Positions 5,516 through 9,721 of a DNA stretch of 9,721 nucleotides are shown here, piece after piece. Each line of letters opens with the position of its first letter. Within the stretch, counting starts at the first letter, position 1. The notes under the pieces are model-generated. The model saw only the letters and a program-made list of their open reading frames with translations, was not told where the DNA came from and did not search any database. The translations under genes were made by a program, and so were the position numbers. Origin of the DNA: an uncultured Prevotella sp. (GTDB lineage: Bacteria; Bacteroidota; Bacteroidia; Bacteroidales; Bacteroidaceae); the NCBI RefSeq assembly GCF_900549175.1, contig NZ_URNN01000129.1, positions 1 to 9,721 of the forward strand. The letters are read 5' to 3'.

Positions 5516-8500
5516 TCAGAATCCTAATCTTACCGTCATCGTATACTGCCGCGGCATCGGCGAGGCCACACCGCCGGTATTGAAAAACTCCGGGTCGGCT
5601 CCGTTGAGCTTCTTGTCGGCGTAAATGAGGAAGAGGTTGGTGGCCTGTATCTTCAGGTTGAGGTTGGTCACGCCGAGCGGAGCCAGCCACGCTTTGGGGA
5701 AGGTGTAGTCGAGCGAAATCTCCTTCATGCGTATGAAGTCGCCGTCGGCTATGCGTTCCGTACTGTAGTTGTAGGCATTGTAGGCCACGGCGAGGTTCGG
5801 ATTGAGGAAGTTCTGCCGCCTTGACGGTATCACCGGCACCGTTGTCCTGTCCTCTTCGCCCGACGACGACCAGCGGTTGTTGAACTCCCGCGGTGTGGCC
5901 ACCATGTCGGAGTAGGTGTTTGAGAACACCGGGTCGAGGCGAACCACGTTTCCCAGCGAGTAGACCACAAACACATTGAGGCGGAATCCCTTGTACTTGA
6001 ACGTGTTCTCCAGCGAGCCGTAGTCGGTGGGATCCGACGAACCCTCATACTTCAGCCACCCCAGGTCGGCGTATTCCTGGAAGTTTATGCCGTCGGTGGT
6101 CACCTTTCCGTCGGCCACCCTGAACGTGGGCAGACCCTCGTTGGTCAGCTTGTTGAAGGGTATGGAGAAGATTGAGCGCACCGGATAGCCCTCGAGCGCG
6201 AAGCCGTTGCCGCGCACCAGGTCTATTATGCGCGAGTTGTTCTTCAGGTCGGTCACCTCGTTTGTCTGGTGCGAATAGAGGAATGTGGTGTTCCACTCGA
6301 AGTCCTTGGTCTTTATGTTCTTCGAACTGAGCGACAGCTCGAAGCCGCTCGACTTCATGTCGGCAATGTTTCCGAACTTGTTTATCTCGCCGCCCACGCC
6401 CTGAACGGTGATGGGGCCGATGAGATCGAAGTTGCGGCGGCTGTAGTAACTCACCTCCATGTTGAGCCTGTTGCCGATGAATCCCATGTCGGCCGTGAGG
6501 CTGAGCTCGTGCTTCTTCTCGTAAGTGAGCTCCGAGTTGCCCAGTTCCATTATCCTCAGGGCCGTCTCCTGGTCGGCGCTTTCGGGGCGCCAGGCTATCT
6601 GGCTCTTTATTATGGCGTTCGAGTTGGATATGCTGAAGGGGCCACGGTCGGCCGTAAGCGAGTACGAGCCCTTCAGTGTGAAGTGGCTGAGCCACGTGGT
6701 GAGGCCCTTGAACCATGCCTCCTCGTGCGCGTTCCATGCGCCGGAGACGTTCCATGTGGGCAGCCAGCGGCTCTTGCGTGCGCTTCCGAGGGTGTTGGTT
6801 CCCTCATATCTCAGGGTTCCGTTCACTATGTAGCGACCCTTGTAAGAGTAGGTGGCGTTGGCGAAGAAGGCCGCCATGCGCTCCAGTCCGTTCGTTACGG
6901 TATAATATCCCGAGCCCTCCTGCGACAGCTTGTCGAACATGTCGGGGTCGAACTTGCCTATGTTTCCGAACTCATAGTTGCGTCCCCACTGTCGCGACCA
7001 GTCGCTGTTGCGCCTCACCGAGTTTATCTCCACGCCCCCGAACACGTTGATGATGTGCTTCTGGCTGAAGATGTGGTTGTAGGCGGCCGTTCCGCGGAAG
7101 TCGTACGATGTCATGTTGTATGTCGTCATGTCGTAGATGCCGCCCTCGGGCAGCACGCTCACCGGCACGGCATAGGGGTCGGTGGGGTCTTTCCACAAGT
7201 AAGGGTTGTTGTCGCGGATGATGGTGTTGCCCATGGCGCGGTAGGCGTTGGCCTGGTTGGAGCGTTCGGTGGCGTTGTGCTCCGATGTCGACGAGGCTCT
7301 CTTGGCGGCTCCGAGCAGGTTTATCTCGAGGCCCGCCACGGGCTTGTAGCTAAGCAGTGCCTGTATCTTGAACTCGTGTGTGTTGAGGTCGATGTAGTTG
7401 TTGTCAAGCTCATGGAATATGTTGAAGCCCGTATAGTTGCGCGTATAGAAGTCCGTCGGGTCGAGCACGCGCGACGTGTTGAGGGCATACGAGTAGGGGT
7501 TGATGTCGAAGGCGCGCGACACCTCGCCGCTCACCAGGTTCACCTCAGAGCTTAATGTGCCCGGCGCACGCTGCTCGCGGGTCGACGCGTTGCCTATGAT
7601 GTTGAGCTTGAGCTTGTCGGAGAAGGTGAATGTCGAGTTGACATTGGCCGTATATCTGCGCACCTTGCTCTGGCGGTACCATCCCGGATCGTCCATCAGG
7701 CTGATGGAGGCGTAGTGCTGGCTGCGGTCTGTTCCGGCCGACAGCGACACAGAGTGGTTCTGCATGATGCTGTTGGAGAAGAGCAGGTCGAACCAGTCGG
7801 TGTTGCGGTATTCCTGCTTGCGCAGCCACTCGTTGCGCGCGGCGTCGGTGTTCACCACCTCTCCCGTGGCTATGAGTCCGGCCAGTTTGCCGTAGACACC
7901 GCTCTGACTGGCATTGGCAACGTCGGCCGGATTCATGTAACCCTTCTTTGCCAGCTCCTGATACACCGACATCTGCTCCTGCGAGTTCATGATGTTGAAG
8001 TTGTCGTAGCTCGGCTTCAGGCGCATGGTGAACTCGCCGGTGTAGTTGATGCTGGTCTTCCCGCTGTGGCCCTTCTTGGTGTTTATCACTATCACACCCG
8101 CCATGGCGCGCGCGCCGTAGATGGATGTGGCCGAACCGTCGCGCAGTATCTGGAAGCTCTCTATGTCGTCGGCATTGAGTCCGGCGATGGCCGACGAGAG
8201 CAGCGTCTCGGCGTTTCCCGACGAAAGGTCGTCGGTGTTCACCTCTATCACGTTCTCCTGTATCACGCCGTCCACTATCCACAGCGGCGCACTGTTGCCG
8301 TAGATGGAGGTCGCTCCGCGCACCTGTATACGCGGGGCGGTGCCGAATGTGCCCGTAACGTTCTGCACGGTCACTCCCGCGGCGCGCCCCTCGAGCGAGC
8401 GGCTTATGTCGGCTATACCGTCTATCTTGGCCTCGGTGGCATCTATCGTGGTCGACGAGCCGGTGAAGAGGCGTTTGTCCATGCGCTGCATACCCGTAAC

Positions 8501-9082
8501 CACGACGTTGCCTATCACGGTGGCGTCGTCCTCCATTATTATGTTCACCTGCCGGGCCGATGCCTTGCGGCGGTATGTCTTCATGCCCACATACGAGTAT
8601 TCGAGCGTCTCGCCCGGCTCCACTCCCTCGAGAACGTAGTAGCCGTCGGCGTCGGTCAGTGTGCCGCGCTGCGTGCCGGCCACCTTAACGGATGCGCCGA
8701 TGAGTGGCTCGCCGTTCTTGTCGAGCAGACGGCCGCGTGCTGCCGATGCGTCAGCGGCGGCGTTTCCGGCCGCGCTCTTCACGTAGATATACTTGCCGCT
8801 CACCTTAATTGTCAGCGGCAGACCGGCAATAAGCTGCCTCACGGCCTCGGGAGCGCTTTTCTCCCTTATGTCGGCCGTCACCTTGTGTTGGTTTAGTTCG
8901 CCGTAGTTGTAGTTGATTTTGTAGTGGCCCGACTGTCTTTCCACCTGCGAAAGGGCGGATGGCAGCGGCATGTCACTACACTTCAACGACACACTGTTAC
9001 CCTGTGCGAACGCCTGTGTGGCTCCCGTCAGAAGCATCAGGCAGACCAGCACGAGGGTGATGATGGATTTCTCTCTTTTCAT
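5516..9082 (-). CDS. SusC/RagA-family TonB-dependent transporter with STN domain
   Basis: This 1188-residue outer-membrane transporter is the first gene of the operon. Order of parts: signal peptide to about residue 26 (AFA/QG); an STN (secretin/TonB short N-terminal) domain at about 30-102; a carboxypeptidase-regulatory-like domain at about 113-185 (GEPLIGASVKVAGT, DADGYYVLEGV); the SusC block NVVVTG near 192-197; a plug domain at about 205-338, with RGATSIYGNSAPLWIVDG and LRDGSATSIYGARAMAGVIV; then a long beta-barrel ending in the expected aromatic residue (TVRLGF). It imports a ligand held by the SusD partner using TonB energy. The STN domain usually contacts an anti-sigma factor of the FecR type, implying ligand-controlled transcription, but no sigma/anti-sigma pair is in view. 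The start has no Shine-Dalgarno. Intact, no frameshift. Substrate unknown. Confidence 0.97.
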   Translation of the reverse strand: MKREKSIITLVLVCLMLLTGATQAFAQGNSVSLKCSDMPLPSALSQVERQSGHYKINYNYGELNQHKVTADIREKSAPEAVRQLIAGLPLTIKVSGKYIYVKSAAGNAAADASAARGRLLDKNGEPLIGASVKVAGTQRGTLTDADGYYVLEGVEPGETLEYSYVGMKTYRRKASARQVNIIMEDDATVIGNVVVTGMQRMDKRLFTGSSTTIDATEAKIDGIADISRSLEGRAAGVTVQNVTGTFGTAPRIQVRGATSIYGNSAPLWIVDGVIQENVIEVNTDDLSSGNAETLLSSAIAGLNADDIESFQILRDGSATSIYGARAMAGVIVINTKKGHSGKTSINYTGEFTMRLKPSYDNFNIMNSQEQMSVYQELAKKGYMNPADVANASQSGVYGKLAGLIATGEVVNTDAARNEWLRKQEYRNTDWFDLLFSNSIMQNHSVSLSAGTDRSQHYASISLMDDPGWYRQSKVRRYTANVNSTFTFSDKLKLNIIGNASTREQRAPGTLSSEVNLVSGEVSRAFDINPYSYALNTSRVLDPTDFYTRNYTGFNIFHELDNNYIDLNTHEFKIQALLSYKPVAGLEINLLGAAKRASSTSEHNATERSNQANAYRAMGNTIIRDNNPYLWKDPTDPYAVPVSVLPEGGIYDMTTYNMTSYDFRGTAAYNHIFSQKHIINVFGGVEINSVRRNSDWSRQWGRNYEFGNIGKFDPDMFDKLSQEGSGYYTVTNGLERMAAFFANATYSYKGRYIVNGTLRYEGTNTLGSARKSRWLPTWNVSGAWNAHEEAWFKGLTTWLSHFTLKGSYSLTADRGPFSISNSNAIIKSQIAWRPESADQETALRIMELGNSELTYEKKHELSLTADMGFIGNRLNMEVSYYSRRNFDLIGPITVQGVGGEINKFGNIADMKSSGFELSLSSKNIKTKDFEWNTTFLYSHQTNEVTDLKNNSRIIDLVRGNGFALEGYPVRSIFSIPFNKLTNEGLPTFRVADGKVTTDGINFQEYADLGWLKYEGSSDPTDYGSLENTFKYKGFRLNVFVVYSLGNVVRLDPVFSNTYSDMVATPREFNNRWSSSGEEDRTTVPVIPSRRQNFLNPNLAVAYNAYNYSTERIADGDFIRMKEISLDYTFPKAWLAPLGVTNLNLKIQATNLFLIYADKKLNGADPEFFNTGGVASPMPRQYTMTVRLGF

Positions 9083-9164
9083 GTCCGTCAGTTATGTTAA
9101 ACAATAAATTATCTGTCACGCTTTATCATTTAGACTTAAAAAACGTAAAATAGGTACCGTTTTG

Positions 9165-9201
9165 TCGCAAAAATATTGCGATTGATAACAATTTATCGCA
9201 A
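9165..9201. promoter_or_regulatory. Operator-like cluster of three TCGCAA/TTGCGA motifs
   Basis: TCGCAA occurs at 9165-9170 and 9196-9201 and its reverse complement TTGCGA at 9176-9181. The outer and middle copies form two overlapping inverted repeats, the larger being TTGCGAT/ATCGCAA with a 12-base centre (9176-9182 and 9195-9201). Centres are 11 and 20 bases apart, roughly one and two helical turns, and they overlap the probable promoter elements. This suggests a regulator binding site; the protein is unknown. Confidence 0.45.
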
Positions 9202-9202
9202 A
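9168..9202 (-). promoter_or_regulatory. Probable promoter of the SusCD operon
   Basis: On the minus strand the -7 element TATTTTTG (9175-9168) is a perfect TAnnTTTG, with TTTG at 9202-9199 as the -33 element. The spacer is 23 bases, longer than the usual 19-21, so the core promoter may be weak or activator-dependent. Transcription would start near 9160, giving a leader of about 78 bases before the ATG at 9082. No better-spaced pair was found between the gene and the repeat block. Confidence 0.45.
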
Positions 9203-9276
9203 TTCAGCCGATAATTGTATCAAAATCGAATATTTACACCTGCGGGAAGGGAGGGCGGAGACAAGGAGTCAGGGAG

Positions 9277-9432
9277 GTAAAGGGAGGGTAAGGTGGTAAG
9301 AATTTAAAAGGAGTTAAGGAGTTAAAGGGAGTTAAGGAGGTAAGAATTTAAAAGGAGTTAAGGAGTTAAAGGGAGTTAAGGTGGTAAGAATTTAAAAGGA
9401 GTTAAGAAGTTAAAGGGAGTTAAGGAGTTAAG
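9277..9432. repeat. 44-bp tandem repeat, three full copies plus a partial one
   Basis: Full units lie at 9301-9344, 9345-9388 and 9389-9432. Units 2 and 3 differ from unit 1 at only one and two positions. A degenerate partial copy precedes them at 9277-9300. Each unit contains four GGAGTTAA-like octamers, so the array is a repeat within a repeat. It has stop codons in its frames and a unit length not divisible by three, so it is non-coding. It lies upstream of the operon promoter. Confidence 0.9.
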
Positions 9433-9440
9433 CCAAATGT

Positions 9441-9525
9441 CTCAGCAACACGCAGCATTTATAAAAAAACACAGCACATTTAATTGAAAACACACAGTAT
9501 TAGAATTGAAAACACACAGCATTTA
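9441..9525. repeat. Degenerate array of about 22-bp ACACAGCATTTA repeats
   Basis: The clearest pair is 9482-9502 and 9504-9525, each AATTGAAAACACACAG followed by TATTA or CATTTA. Two poorer copies precede them (CACGCAGCATTTA near 9450-9462 and ACACAGCACATTTA near 9469-9482). Unit spacing of about 20-22 bp is too short and the copies too degenerate for a CRISPR array. No function can be assigned. Confidence 0.55.
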
Positions 9526-9552
9526 CGGGTACGCCCCGCAGGGGCAGCGAGC

Positions 9553-9596
9553 ACATAGCCCAGGGCAGAGCGAAGCGGCACCCTGGGTTTCTATGT
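9553..9596. repeat. Strong hairpin within REP-like element
   Basis: ACATAG (9553-9558) pairs with CTATGT (9591-9596) and CCCAGGG (9559-9565) with CCCTGGG (9581-9587), leaving a three-base bulge and a 15-base loop. A smaller GCCCC/GGGGC hairpin precedes it at 9533-9545. There is no T-run after it, so it reads better as part of a repeat element than as a terminator. Confidence 0.7.
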
Positions 9597-9721
9597 CACG
9601 AACACCATCATCGCCCTGAAAGGGCAAAAGCATATACCTGCAAAACGTAAGTAATTGACATTTAATGCTTTTGCCCTTTCAGGGCGATTGCTCACGCTCG
9701 TGATATGCCCAGGGCGCCGCT
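9574..9721. repeat. Two inverted copies of a REP-like intergenic element (cut by window edge)
   Basis: A 24-bp perfect inverted repeat (9610-9633 and 9665-9688, loop of 31 bases) is the core. Its arms each contain GCCCT-GAA-AGGGC or the reverse, so each can fold alone. Similarity continues outward: 9574-9633 resembles the reverse complement of 9665-9721, sharing AGCGGC, CCCTGGG, TCACGA and the core in the same order, 60 versus 57 bases. This is the architecture of paired REP elements, which are mobilised by RAYT-type transposases in other bacteria. No transposase is in the window, and the right-hand copy probably continues past the edge. Confidence 0.75.

Noticed and set aside
6269..8896. Two long plus-strand open frames (428 and 393 residues) opposite the susC-like gene
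   Set aside because: Both are antisense shadows with biased V/R/H/L content and no promoter or domain; the SusC frame is complete and well conserved in pattern.
9271..9525. Tandem arrays considered as a CRISPR array
   Set aside because: The 44-bp units are contiguous with no unique spacers, the 22-bp copies are degenerate, and no cas gene is present.
9553..9596. Hairpin considered as an intrinsic terminator of a gene to the right
   Set aside because: No T-run follows on either strand, and the sequence is part of a repeat unit with a second inverted copy nearby.

Overview
The window looks like chromosomal DNA from a member of the order Bacteroidales (phylum Bacteroidota). The evidence is a complete SusC/SusD-type outer-membrane uptake operon, Bacteroidota-type promoter elements (TTTG / TAnnTTTG), starts without Shine-Dalgarno sequences, and lipoproteins with acidic export signals after the acylated cysteine. 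I cannot name a genus safely; a Prevotella- or Bacteroides-like gut organism would fit.

Layout, left to right. (1) Bases 1-94 hold the possible 5' end of a minus-strand gene that leaves the window. (2) Bases 95-410 hold a possible very small minus-strand membrane protein, a near-perfect Bacteroidota promoter and a short structured leader RNA. (3) Bases 411-1316 (plus strand) encode an Abi_2/AbiD-AbiF family protein with an intact HEPN RNase motif. Together with its leader RNA this resembles the AbiF RNA-plus-HEPN units now discussed as RNA toxin-antitoxin/defence modules and as relatives of the ancestor of Cas13. The segment is visibly more AT-rich than what follows. (4) A strong hairpin at 1339-1377 lies between this gene and the convergent operon. 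(5) Bases 9082 down to 1413 (minus strand) are a tight four-gene operon: susC-like TonB-dependent transporter with an STN signalling domain, susD-like lipoprotein, HExxH zinc metallohydrolase lipoprotein, and DUF4302 lipoprotein, with gaps of 13, 26 and 26 bases. (6) Bases 9083-9721 contain no gene. They hold the probable operon promoter with a clustered TTGCGA/TCGCAA motif, a 162-base C-free block built of 44-bp tandem repeats, a short CACACAG repeat array, and two facing copies of a structured REP-like element running off the right edge.

The four operon products should assemble at the outer membrane. SusC is the TonB-driven channel and SusD its surface lid. The metallohydrolase and the DUF4302 protein are probably surface lipoproteins that process and/or bind the imported ligand. 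No glycoside hydrolase, polysaccharide lyase or sulfatase is present, so a peptide-containing ligand is at least as likely as a glycan; this is inference. The most interesting parts are the AbiF RNA/HEPN unit and the SusCD-metallohydrolase-DUF4302 uptake system, whose substrate the sequence does not reveal.
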